From Candidatus Gemmiger avistercoris (GTDB taxonomy: Bacteria; Bacillota; Clostridia; Oscillospirales; Ruminococcaceae), in the NCBI GenBank assembly GCA_019116705.1, contig DXBF01000025.1, positions 1 through 35,425 on the forward strand: a stretch of DNA of 35,425 nt, given 5' to 3'. The notes under the pieces were generated by a model, which searched no databases, was not told where the DNA came from, and saw nothing but the letters and a program-made list of their open reading frames with translations. Below are positions 1-6,626 of the stretch, piece after piece (the stretch's first letter is position 1; each line of letters begins with the position of its first letter). The translations under genes and the position numbers were made by a program.

Positions 1-59
1 TCAGAATTTCCTGTTCCAATGCCTGTATATGTGTGTATTTCCTTCGTGACATACGAACA

Positions 60-93
60 CCCCCTGTATAGGTTTATTGTCCTACACAGGGGG
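60..93 (+). terminator. Terminator of a gene upstream of the window
   Basis: A 13-bp stem (arms CCCCCTGTATAGG and CCTACACAGGGGG, one G-T pair) with an 8-nt loop is followed by CGTTTTG. It probably ends a plus-strand gene lying before base 1. Bases 1-59 show no supportable gene. Confidence 0.6.
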
Positions 94-162
94 CGTTTTG
101 TCTATTGTCCGTTTTTACTGGTTCGGTTCACCAGGGCGGGGGCTTTTTGTAACGTTCTGTCA

Positions 163-191
163 TTGCACGGCCGGTCGGTTTGTGCTATACT
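163..191 (+). promoter_or_regulatory. Probable promoter of the MATE gene
   Basis: TTGCAC (163-168), 17 bp, TATACT (186-191). The -10 is good and the -35 keeps only TTG. It would give a leader of about 115 nt before the start at 313. The rest of 94-312 shows only a weak inverted repeat around 253-284. Confidence 0.5.
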
Positions 192-312
192 GGCTGCGGG
201 AAAGCAGCTGTTTCCGCCGGCAATGCCCGGAAACTCCTACGGAACGTTCTTTTGCTTCTTTTCTTGCAAGATAAAGAAGAGCAAACATCAGAACAAAAGA
301 GGGGATGCTGCC

Positions 313-1695
313 ATGCAGCAACAAAAGACCGCGCCGCTTTTCACCAACCACCAGCTTCTGACCCTGCTGTGGCCGCTCGTCATCGAGCAGGCGCTGGAAG
401 TGCTGGTGGGCATGGCCGACACCATGATGGTCTCCTCCGCGGGGGAGGCCGCCATCTCCGGCGTATCGCTGGTGGACATGATCAACCAGCTCATCATCAC
501 GATCTTCGGCGCACTGGCCACCGGCGGTGCCGTGGTGACCAGCCAGTACCTGGGCGCCAAAAAGCCCGGGGACGCCGCCCGCAGCGCCGGGCAGCTGGTA
601 GCCCTGAGCGCCATTCTGGGCACGGCGGTAGCGGTGTTCTGCCTGCTGACCCGCACGGCCCAGCTGCGGCTGTTTTTCGGCACCATCGAGGACGACGTGA
701 TGGAAGCCGCGCTGACCTACTTTACGATCACCGCCCTCTCCTTCCCTTTCCTGGCGCTCTACAACGCCGGGGCGGCCATCTTCCGCTCCACCGGCAACAG
801 CGCCGTATCCATGAAGGTCTCCTTCCTGGTGAACATCATCAATTTCTGCGGCAACGCCCTGTGCGTCTACGGGCTGCACATGGGTGTGGCCGGCGTGGCG
901 GTGCCCACCCTGGTTTCCCGCACAGTGGGGGCCGTCATCATCCTTTCGCTGGCGTCCCGGCCCGACTACCTGCTGCGCATCACGCCCCGCTCGGTCACCC
1001 GCCTGCAGGGCGGCACGGTGCGGCGCATCCTGGCCATCGGCGTGCCGTCCGCCTGTGAAAACAGCCTGTTCCAGCTGGGCCGGGTGCTGGTGGTGAGCAT
1101 GATCTCGCTGTTCGGCACCGTACACATCTCGGCCAACGCCGTAGCCAACAACCTGGACGGCGTGGGCTGCATCATCGGCAACGCCATGGGCCTGGGCATG
1201 ATCACCGTCGTCGGCCGCTGCGTCGGCGCCCAGGACTTTGACCAGACCATCCTCTACACCAAAAAGCTGCTGCGGTGGGACTACATCGCCCAGGGGCTGA
1301 CCAACGCCCTGGTGCTGCTGTTGCTGGACCCGCTGCTGGGGCTGTACACCCTCTCGGCGGAGACCCACGCCCTCTCGGCGCAGCTGGTGTGGATCCACGC
1401 GGGCGTTTCCATCCTGATCTGGCCGCTGGCCTTCGTGCTGCCCAACGCCCTGCGGGCCGCCAACGACGTGCGCTTTACGATGGTGGTATCCATCCTGTCC
1501 ATGCTGGTGTGGCGGTTGGCGTTCAGCCAGGTGCTCTGCGTCCAGCTGGGCTGGGGCGCGGTCGGCGTCTGGTGGGCCATGGTGCTGGACTGGGTATGCC
1601 GCACGATCTGCTTTGTGGCCCGCTTTGCCGGCGGCGCCTGGAAGCGGCACGCCCTATCCTCAAAGAGGGAAACACGCACGCACGGCAGTGCCTAA
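313..1695 (+). CDS. MATE family multidrug/metabolite efflux transporter
   Basis: A 460-residue polytopic membrane protein of the MATE family, which exports drugs or metabolites using Na+ or H+ gradients. It has about twelve hydrophobic segments in two halves. The family-typical N-terminus runs through LLWPLVIEQALEVLVGMADT, and G-A-V-V-T-S-Q-Y-L-G-A follows near residue 80. The start at 313 has an AGAGGGG ribosome site just upstream; the frame stays open further 5' but without a ribosome site and without homology-like sequence. The substrate cannot be told. Oddly, the last residues (SSKRETRTHGSA) and the stop codon are encoded by the first hairpin of a modular repeat (1661-1850), so the C-terminus was probably replaced or extended by the repeat. 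It appears monocistronic. Confidence 0.92.
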   Translation: MQQQKTAPLFTNHQLLTLLWPLVIEQALEVLVGMADTMMVSSAGEAAISGVSLVDMINQLIITIFGALATGGAVVTSQYLGAKKPGDAARSAGQLVALSAILGTAVAVFCLLTRTAQLRLFFGTIEDDVMEAALTYFTITALSFPFLALYNAGAAIFRSTGNSAVSMKVSFLVNIINFCGNALCVYGLHMGVAGVAVPTLVSRTVGAVIILSLASRPDYLLRITPRSVTRLQGGTVRRILAIGVPSACENSLFQLGRVLVVSMISLFGTVHISANAVANNLDGVGCIIGNAMGLGMITVVGRCVGAQDFDQTILYTKKLLRWDYIAQGLTNALVLLLLDPLLGLYTLSAETHALSAQLVWIHAGVSILIWPLAFVLPNALRAANDVRFTMVVSILSMLVWRLAFSQVLCVQLGWGAVGVWWAMVLDWVCRTICFVARFAGGAWKRHALSSKRETRTHGSA

Positions 1696-1850
1696 CGTGC
1701 GTATTTCCCCCTTTGGATTCCCCTTCGACAAAATTTAGCCCAAAACCGCGCACTCAGCCTTCGGCCTCGCACACAATTTTGGGCGAAATTTCCCTGTATG
1801 TGTCCCCGCCGTCGGCGCATGTCCGCCGCCGGGGACGATTTGAAAATTTT
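1661..1850 (+). repeat. 3'-end modular repeat, copy 1 (modules A-C-D)
   Basis: First of five copies. Module A (1661-1715) is a hairpin with stem GGGAAACACGCACG/CGTGCGTATTTCCC and apex CACGGCAGTGCCTAA. Module C (about 1712-1796) starts at GGATTCCCCTTCGAC, contains arms AAATTTAGCCCAAAA/TTTTGGGCGAAATTT and ends TTTCCCTG. Module D (1801-1850) has stem GTCCCC/GGGGAC, apex GGCGCATGTCCGCC and tail GATTTGAAAATTTTC. The MATE stop codon lies in the apex of module A. The copy ends 40 nt before exonuclease III, whose ribosome site follows. Confidence 0.85.
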
Positions 1851-1889
1851 CCCCGGTATGGTTTAAAATTCTACCAAGGAGTTTATGTT

Positions 1890-2672
1890 ATGAAATTTGT
1901 AAGTTGGAACGTCAACGGGCTGCGGGCCTGCCTGAAAAAAGGCTTTGCCGAGGTATTCGCCGCCCTGGATGCCGACTTTTTCTGCATCCAGGAGACCAAG
2001 ATGCAGCCCGGGCAGGCGGATTTTGCCCCCGAAGGCTACACCGAATACATCTACAGCGCCGACAAAAAGGGCTATTCGGGCACGGCCGTCTGGGCCAAAA
2101 CCCCGGCGCTGTCGGTGCGGTACGGGCTGGAACAGGACCTGCACAACCACGAGGGCCGGGCCATCACGCTGGAATACCCGGACTTTTACCTGGTGAACCT
2201 CTATGTGCCCAACTCCCAGAACGAGCTGGCCCGCATCGACTACCGGATGCAGTGGGAGGACGACCTGCGCGCCTACCTGCAAAAGCTGGACGCCGAAAAG
2301 CCGGTGATCCTCTGCGGCGACCTCAACGTGGCCCATGAGGACATCGACCTGAAAAACCCCGGCCCCAACCGCGGCGCGGCAGGCTTCAGCGACCAGGAGC
2401 GCGGCAAGCTGGACGAACTGCTGGCCGCCGGTTTCACCGACAGTTTCCGCCACCTGCACCCCGACGCCACCGGCATGTACAGCTGGTGGAGCATGCGCTT
2501 CCGCGCCCGGGAGCGCAACGCGGGATGGCGCATCGACTATTTCCTGGTCAGCGACCGGCTGGCGCCCCGCATCCGGGAGGCGGACATCTGCATGGACATT
2601 ATGGGCAGCGACCACTGCCCGGTGACGCTCACCCTCAACGCTTCAAAAGGGGCAACAGTCGCGCACGGCTGA
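1890..2672 (+). CDS. xth: Exodeoxyribonuclease III (AP endonuclease)
   Basis: A 260-residue enzyme of the exonuclease-endonuclease-phosphatase superfamily. It cleaves DNA 5' of abasic sites and removes 3' blocking groups in base excision repair. Visible motifs in order: NVNGLRA near residue 7, QETKM with metal ligand E35, GDLNVAH with D144 and N146, a WRIDYFLVS motif near 214-222, and GSDHCP with catalytic D241 and H242. The length is normal for the bacterial family. The start at 1890 follows CAAGGAG with 8-nt spacing. The last ten residues (ASKGATVAHG) and the stop are encoded by repeat copy 2, so the natural C-terminus probably ends near LTLN. The gene is flanked by two direct copies of the repeat. 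Confidence 0.95.
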   Translation: MKFVSWNVNGLRACLKKGFAEVFAALDADFFCIQETKMQPGQADFAPEGYTEYIYSADKKGYSGTAVWAKTPALSVRYGLEQDLHNHEGRAITLEYPDFYLVNLYVPNSQNELARIDYRMQWEDDLRAYLQKLDAEKPVILCGDLNVAHEDIDLKNPGPNRGAAGFSDQERGKLDELLAAGFTDSFRHLHPDATGMYSWWSMRFRARERNAGWRIDYFLVSDRLAPRIREADICMDIMGSDHCPVTLTLNASKGATVAHG

Positions 2673-2836
2673 CGCCTAACGCTCCTGTTTCCCCTCTTTG
2701 GAATCCCCTTCGACAAAATTTTGCCCAAAATCGCGCACTCGTCGCAGGCTCCTCGCACACAATTTTGAGCAAAATTTCCCTGGCGGTGTCGCAGCCGTCG
2801 GCACATGTCCGCCGGCCGCGACGATTTTAAAATTTC
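2645..2836 (+). repeat. 3'-end modular repeat, copy 2 (modules A-C-D)
   Basis: Module A (2645-2699) has AAAAGGGGCAACAG facing CCTGTTTCCCCTCTTT with apex CACGGCTGACGCCTAA. Module C (2700-2781) has arms AAATTTTGCCCAAAAT/ATTTTGAGCAAAATTT (15 of 16 pairs). Module D (2787-2836) has stem GTCGC/GCGAC, apex GGCACATGTCCGCC and tail GATTTTAAAATTTC. The exonuclease III stop codon lies inside module A. Orientation is the same as the gene. Confidence 0.85.
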
Positions 2837-2846
2837 TGCTCTACCA

Positions 2847-2869
2847 AAATCGCATGGATATGCGATTTT
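2847..2869. repeat. Short palindromic repeat, copy 1
   Basis: AAAATCGCATGG followed by ATATGCGATTT. The arms AATCGCAT/ATGCGATT pair over 8 bp. A second copy with two changes lies at 4660-4682; both are followed after some bases by CTTTGG. Both flank the sigma operon, one before and one inside it. Confidence 0.6.
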
Positions 2870-2885
2870 CTTTGGGGTTTCTTTG

Positions 2886-2909
2886 ATTCTTTCTTTGCAA
2901 AGAAAGAAT
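2886..2909. repeat. Perfect 24-bp palindrome
   Basis: ATTCTTTCTTTG is followed directly by its exact reverse complement. Without a loop it suits a dimeric DNA-binding protein better than an RNA hairpin. It lies about 130 bp before the sigma gene, next to short direct repeats of TTTGCAATAT. The role is unknown. Confidence 0.6.
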
Positions 2910-2942
2910 ATTTGCAATATCTGCAATATTGGCAAAAAAATC

Positions 2943-2973
2943 TCCCCCGCGCTGCAAAAAACGGCGCGGGGGA
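2943..2973. terminator. GC-rich hairpin upstream of the sigma operon
   Basis: Arms TCCCCCGCGC/GCGCGGGGGA (10 bp) with an 11-nt loop. Seven A's precede it (2934-2940), so it reads as an intrinsic terminator on the minus strand, although no minus-strand gene is seen here. Just downstream, TATAAT at 2979-2984 is a good -10 element without a recognisable -35, and may serve the sigma operon. Confidence 0.4.
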
Positions 2974-3017
2974 ATCGTTATAATAAACAGAAAGACAAAG
3001 CAAGGGAGGTGTGGGGG

Positions 3018-3542
3018 CTGAGCAATGAAGAATTTACGGGCCTGATGCAGCAATATCAGCGGCTGATCTATACCGTCTGCCTGCAGTTCGTGCATGACCC
3101 CCACACGGCAGAGGATCTGACGCAGGACACCTTCCTGGCTGCCTTTTCGGCCATAGACCGCTGCGAACCGCAGTACTACAAAGCCTGGCTGGTGCGTGTG
3201 GCGGCCAACAAATGCAAGGACCACCTGAAAAGCGCCTGGGTGCGCCGGGTGGAAGCCCCGGGTGACGACGCCTTGCCGGAGCCCCGCGGCGCCCCGCCGG
3301 GCGACGCGGCCGACCCGGCGGAACAGCTTGCCACCCGGGCCGGGGCCGAGGAACTGGAGGATCTGATCCGCGGCCTGCGGGAACCCTACGGCAAGATCGC
3401 GGTGCTGTACTTTTTGCAGCACAAAGACACCGCCGAGATCGCGGCCCTGACCGGCCGCCCCCAGACCACCGTGAACAACCAGCTGTGGCGCGCCAAACTG
3501 CTGCTGCGCCGCCAGATCAGCGAAAGGAGGCTGAAGGAATGA
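3018..3542 (+). CDS. RNA polymerase sigma factor, ECF/sigma-70 family
   Basis: A small sigma factor of about 174 residues. Region 2 is visible as QRLIYTVCLQFVHDPHTAED followed by LTQDTFLAAF. Region 4 is the helix-turn-helix around AVLYFLQHKDTAEIAALTGR with VNNQLWRAKLLLRR. It should direct core RNA polymerase to a small regulon, typically envelope stress. Start choice: GGGAGG at 3004-3009 sits 8 nt before a CTG codon at 3018, which matches the expected N-terminus LSNEEF; the in-frame GTG at 3009 overlaps the ribosome site and the nearby ATG at 3025 is out of frame. A CTG start is therefore likely. Its stop overlaps the next gene (ATGA), which indicates translational coupling to the anti-sigma factor. 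Confidence 0.88.
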   Translation: MSNEEFTGLMQQYQRLIYTVCLQFVHDPHTAEDLTQDTFLAAFSAIDRCEPQYYKAWLVRVAANKCKDHLKSAWVRRVEAPGDDALPEPRGAPPGDAADPAEQLATRAGAEELEDLIRGLREPYGKIAVLYFLQHKDTAEIAALTGRPQTTVNNQLWRAKLLLRRQISERRLKE

Positions 3543-4066
3543 GCCTGTATTTTGACAACAACGACCTCTTTGATGCCGACGGCCACCTGACCGACGACGG
3601 CCTGTACGCCCTGAAGGACGGCACGCTGGACGACCTGGGCGCGCTGGAGGCGGCCGAACACCTGAGTTTCTGCGACTACTGCCTGCTGCGCTACACCGAA
3701 CTGATCGACGCCGCGCCCGCCTGCCTGCAGCAGCCCATGCGCGACCTGATCCCCCAGGTGCAGAACCTGATGCGGCTGCGGCGGTTCCGCATCATGACCA
3801 ACCGTTATGTATCGGCGGCAGCCGCCGTGGTGCTCTGCTTCATGCTGTGGGGCTTCGTTTCGATGGGCGGCAGCCAGCGCGCGGCGCAGCGCGCCATCCA
3901 GCCCGCCGAGCCGCGGGCCAGCTTCGGCCAGTGGGTCAACGCCACTGTCGGCGACTTCTATGCCGGCCTGGGCGACGCCTTCGACCAGTTCACCCAGGCC
4001 GCCGGGAACGGCCTGGCCCAACTGCAACACAAAGATGACGGCGGGCAGCCCGCCAAGGGAGATTGA
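3539..4066 (+). CDS. Anti-sigma factor, zinc-finger type, single membrane span
   Basis: A 175-residue protein overlapping the sigma gene by 4 bp. The cytoplasmic N-terminus carries the zinc anti-sigma signature H-x3-C-x2-C (EHLSFCDYC, near residues 41-49). One membrane span follows (YVSAAAAVVLCFMLWGFVSM, near residues 84-103), then an extracytoplasmic tail of about 70 residues. The arrangement indicates that it binds the upstream sigma factor and releases it on an envelope signal; this is inference from the family and the gene order. AAGGAATG provides the ribosome site inside the sigma gene. Confidence 0.8.
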   Translation: MSLYFDNNDLFDADGHLTDDGLYALKDGTLDDLGALEAAEHLSFCDYCLLRYTELIDAAPACLQQPMRDLIPQVQNLMRLRRFRIMTNRYVSAAAAVVLCFMLWGFVSMGGSQRAAQRAIQPAEPRASFGQWVNATVGDFYAGLGDAFDQFTQAAGNGLAQLQHKDDGGQPAKGD

Positions 4067-4070
4067 GACC

Positions 4071-4610
4071 ATGAAAAAGAACGCTTTACTGACCTTCATT
4101 TTCGCCTGTATCCCCGGCGCCGGGCAGATGTACTACGGCTACATGCAGCGCGGGCTTTCGCTCATCACGCTGTTCTGCGCCTCCTTCATGCTGGGCGCGC
4201 TGGCCGGGCCGCTGGTCGTCACCATGTTCATCGTCTGGATGTTCAGCTTCTTCGACACCTACGACCTGATCCGCCACCTGGCCGCCGGGGACCCCAAACC
4301 CGATTCCCTGCTGCTTCTGGGCGACTGGGAGGATTTGAAACGGATGGTCCCCAAGCACAACCGCCTGCTGGGCTGGGGGCTGATCGCGCTGGGCATCTGG
4401 GCGCTGTACGATATGCTTCTGGAACCCCTGCTCTACAACCTGCTGGCAATGCTGAACTATGATCTGGCCTGGCAGGTCGTCAGCGCCATCCCCACCATGG
4501 TCATTGCGGTGGCGCTCATTGCCGCGGGCATCTGGCTGCTGGGGCTGCACCCCAAGCGCAGCGACAGCAGCGATGTGCCGCCCTTCCCCGGCAGCGACGG
4601 CCCGCAGTAA
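4071..4610 (+). CDS. Small polytopic membrane protein of the sigma operon (TM2-like)
   Basis: A 179-residue protein. The N-terminal stretch CIPGAGQMYYGYMQRG recalls the G-x-G-x-x-Y-x-G pattern of TM2-domain proteins. Hydrophobic segments lie near residues 5-20, 24-60 (probably two), 105-125 and 143-163. It starts 5 nt after the anti-sigma stop, behind AAGGGAG, so it belongs to the same transcript. It may be part of the signal input or an output of the sigma system. No enzymatic motif is visible. The tail (KRSDSSDVPPFPGSDG) is polar and probably cytoplasmic. Confidence 0.7.
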   Translation: MKKNALLTFIFACIPGAGQMYYGYMQRGLSLITLFCASFMLGALAGPLVVTMFIVWMFSFFDTYDLIRHLAAGDPKPDSLLLLGDWEDLKRMVPKHNRLLGWGLIALGIWALYDMLLEPLLYNLLAMLNYDLAWQVVSAIPTMVIAVALIAAGIWLLGLHPKRSDSSDVPPFPGSDGPQ

Positions 4611-4621
4611 ACTGCAAATTC

Positions 4622-4642
4622 CCGCTTTCTTGACGAAAGCGG
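4622..4642 (+). terminator. Weak terminator/attenuator hairpin
   Basis: CCGCTTTC/GAAAGCGG (8 bp) with loop TTGAC lies 11 nt after the stop of the TM2-like gene. The T content downstream is poor (ACAAAGAGCTTTTC), so read-through into the next gene is plausible. Confidence 0.4.
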
Positions 4643-4659
4643 ACAAAGAGCTTTTCTTC

Positions 4660-4682
4660 AAAACCGCATGAATATGCGATTT
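4660..4682. repeat. Short palindromic repeat, copy 2
   Basis: AAAACCGCATGA followed by ATATGCGATTT; 21 of 23 bases match the copy at 2847-2869. Confidence 0.6.
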
Positions 4683-4709
4683 CAGCCGGAATTTCTTTGG
4701 TCCTTTCCA

Positions 4710-4871
4710 GGGTGCAGCGGACCAGGCAACGGTGCTGGAATGTTCGCTGCCGGACGCAGCCGCCAGGAGGGAGACCGCAGCCATACTGTATGTATGGCAA
4801 GGCCGAGTGACGCAGCGGATGCCGTCCGGCAGTAGAACAGAACGGTGCCGGGGATCTGGCCTGCTGTACCC
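4710..4871 (+). ncRNA. 162-nt structured RNA element, copy A
   Basis: Lies between the TM2-like gene and the LiaF-like gene. Four nested helices are visible. P0 pairs the ends, GGGTGCAGCGGACCAGG with TCTGGCCTGCTGTACCC, using G-U pairs. P1 pairs TGTTC with GAACA. P2 pairs CTGCCGGACG with CGTCCGGCAG. P3 is GCCATAC/GTATGGC. P1 and P2 are separated by an asymmetric loop G/TA. Unpaired blocks shared with copy B (24406-24573) are GTGCTGGAA, ACCGCA, CAAGG-YY-GAG, ACGCAGC and GAACRGTGC. Strand is assigned by the G-U pairs and by similarity to copy B, which lies in a plus-strand leader. I do not recognise the family. Confidence 0.75.
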
Positions 4872-4910
4872 GAAGTAAAGAAAGGACGAGAAACACACGA
4901 GGTACAAAAA

Positions 4911-5885
4911 ATGGATGAGAACAAAACCGCTTCCCCCGCGCCGGAGACCCCGGCCGCGCCGAAAAAAGTCCGCCGGGTGGGCCGGGTGGCCTTCGCCCTG
5001 CTGCTGATCCTGGCCGGCGTCCTGCTGCTGGTGCAGCAGTTCGTGCCCCGGTTCGACCTGATCGGCCTGGTCCGCTTTGCCCCGGCCATCCTCATCGTAC
5101 TGGGCGTGGAGCTGCTGGTCTACTCCGCCCGGCCCGACATCAAAGTCAAATTCGACTGGCTCAGCGTCATCGGCTGCGCCTTTATCCTCTGCATCGTTGG
5201 CGGCGCGTCGGTGCTGCCCTACCTGTGGAGCGTGGCCGGGCCCGAGCGCAGCTACGCCCAGGGCCGTTACACGAGCCAGATCCAGGACCAGGCCTACCGG
5301 GCGCTGAACGCCGATACCGACCTGAAAGCCAAAGTGACCAACCTGTATGCCAACGTCTACTTCCAGCATATGCAAAGCGGCGGCTACACCCTGCAGGATG
5401 GCGACGAGGTCTACCTGCACGTGGTGCTGCCCCAGAACGGCTACACCACCGCCCAGGCTTTTGCCGAGGACGCCTGGAACATCACCCGGCTGCTGGAACA
5501 GGCGGACGTGCCGGTGACGAATTACTCTTTCAGCAGCTACGCCGCCGATGACGGCACCGGCAACGGCTATGCGCTGGATTTTCTTCCCAGCTTTGCCGAA
5601 GGGCTGACCGCCGGCCAGCTGGCCCAGCGGGTACAGTCCCAGTACCAGTTTGAGGGCGACGTCTACGACACCCAGGCCGACCGGGACAACGCCGTGAAGG
5701 CCGAACTGCGGGAACGGATCATTGAGCAGTTCGGGAACGACAACGACGGCGCCTACCCCGGCGAGGAGTACATCAACGAGCAGGTGGAACAGCAGTTCAG
5801 CCGGATGTTCCCCGCCCCGGCCGCCGTCGAATCCTCCACCGCCGAGAGCGCCGCCCCGCAGGCCCCCGCCGCCCCGGCCCTCTGA
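4911..5885 (+). CDS. Membrane protein with LiaI/LiaF-like (DUF5668-type) N-terminus
   Basis: A 324-residue protein. After a short proline-rich cytoplasmic N-terminus come three membrane spans: AFALLLILAGVLLLVQQFV near residues 27-45, FAPAILIVLGVELLVYS near 56-72, and WLSVIGCAFILCIVGGASVL near 82-101. This resembles the LiaI/LiaF-like membrane module found in envelope stress systems. The extracytoplasmic part (about 105-300) has no recognised motif and ends in an Ala/Pro/Ser-rich tail. The start at 4911 follows GAGG with 8-nt spacing. It probably belongs to the sigma/anti-sigma operon but is separated from it by the structured element at 4710-4871, which could adjust its expression. Confidence 0.7.
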   Translation: MDENKTASPAPETPAAPKKVRRVGRVAFALLLILAGVLLLVQQFVPRFDLIGLVRFAPAILIVLGVELLVYSARPDIKVKFDWLSVIGCAFILCIVGGASVLPYLWSVAGPERSYAQGRYTSQIQDQAYRALNADTDLKAKVTNLYANVYFQHMQSGGYTLQDGDEVYLHVVLPQNGYTTAQAFAEDAWNITRLLEQADVPVTNYSFSSYAADDGTGNGYALDFLPSFAEGLTAGQLAQRVQSQYQFEGDVYDTQADRDNAVKAELRERIIEQFGNDNDGAYPGEEYINEQVEQQFSRMFPAPAAVESSTAESAAPQAPAAPAL

Positions 5886-5903
5886 TTTTTCGTTCTCACA
5901 ACA

Positions 5904-5935
5904 GCACCCCCGCGCCCGGATGGGCGCGGGGGTGC
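5904..5935. terminator. Bidirectional intrinsic terminator
   Basis: A perfect 14-bp stem (GCACCCCCGCGCCC/GGGCGCGGGGGTGC) with loop GGAT lies between two convergent genes. TTGCATTTT follows on the plus strand and an A-containing flank serves the minus strand. Confidence 0.85.
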
Positions 5936-5946
5936 TTGCATTTTAT

Positions 5947-6534
5947 TCAGCGCCGGACGGCGTTATGGATATACTTGCGGTCCAGCCCGTAGCTGAGGGC
6001 GGCGCGCAGCACCATCCAGGTGAGGAACACTTCCAGCGGCAGCAGCACGGTGTTTTTGACAAGGCCGGTGCTGACGTAGTACAGGTACCCCTTGCCGTAG
6101 AGCATGGCCTTCCACACGCTGCCCAGCAGCACGTTGCTGCCGTAGTTGATGATGAGCCGGGTGACCAGCAGCCGCGGCACCGTGGGCTTGCGGCGGTAGA
6201 GCATGACGCCGTAGATCAGCCCCGACAGTATGGCGGTGATCAGGTACCCGGGGAAGTACGGCTCCCCGTACCCGGCCAGCAGGAAGCCCACCGAGTCGAT
6301 GACGCCGCCCACGGCCATGCCTACCAGCGGGCCGTAGCACATGCACCCCAACGACACCGCCAGGTAGCTGAAATAGATCTTGAGGCTGGGCCCCAGCAGG
6401 TAGATGGGCATGCTTTCCAGCACGATGGCCATGGCGCAGACCAGGCCGGACAGCGCCAGCACCCGGACGTTGCGGAATTCCGCCCGGGCGGCGCGCCAGT
6501 AGGCGGCAGAAAAAACGGACAGGGGTTCCCTCAT
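5947..6534 (-). CDS. folT: Folate ECF transporter substrate-binding S component (FolT-type)
   Basis: A 195-residue membrane protein with five or six hydrophobic segments. It has the look of ECF-transporter S components (PIYLLGPSLKIYFSYLAVSL, then PLVGMAVGGVIDSVGFLL and YFPGYLITAILSGLIYGVML). S components bind a vitamin and dock on the shared EcfA-A'-T module, which is not in this window. The substrate is assigned from the THF riboswitch in its leader (6627-6748), so folate is a strong inference. The start at 6534 follows GAGGAGGAG; a longer open frame upstream runs through the riboswitch and is not coding. A hairpin buries this ribosome site. Confidence 0.88.
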   Translation of the reverse strand: MREPLSVFSAAYWRAARAEFRNVRVLALSGLVCAMAIVLESMPIYLLGPSLKIYFSYLAVSLGCMCYGPLVGMAVGGVIDSVGFLLAGYGEPYFPGYLITAILSGLIYGVMLYRRKPTVPRLLVTRLIINYGSNVLLGSVWKAMLYGKGYLYYVSTGLVKNTVLLPLEVFLTWMVLRAALSYGLDRKYIHNAVRR

Positions 6535-6541
6535 AAACAAA

Positions 6542-6579
6542 CTCCTCCTCATTGTGCAGTTTGCTGCACAATGGAGGAG
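6542..6579 (-). promoter_or_regulatory. Ribosome-site-sequestering hairpin of folT
   Basis: On the minus strand, CTCCTCCATTGTGCAG pairs with CTGCACAATGAGGAGGAG around loop CAAA, with one bulge. The 3' arm contains the GAGGAG ribosome site of folT, so the helix would block translation. It lies directly after the THF riboswitch and is the likely expression platform, or a second independent gate. Confidence 0.65.
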
Positions 6580-6626
6580 ACGAAAGCGGGCATGGCTCAC
6601 ACGCCATACCCGCCGTTGCACACCGT

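Noticed and set aside
160-1650. A 496-codon minus-strand frame opposite the MATE gene
   Set aside because: Same cause as above; the translation is His/Gln/Gly-rich without motifs.
4710-4871. The 162-nt element as a MITE or insertion-sequence remnant
   Set aside because: Outer inverted repeats suggested it, but the two copies share almost no helix sequence while loops and spacing are identical. Transposon copies would share their termini.
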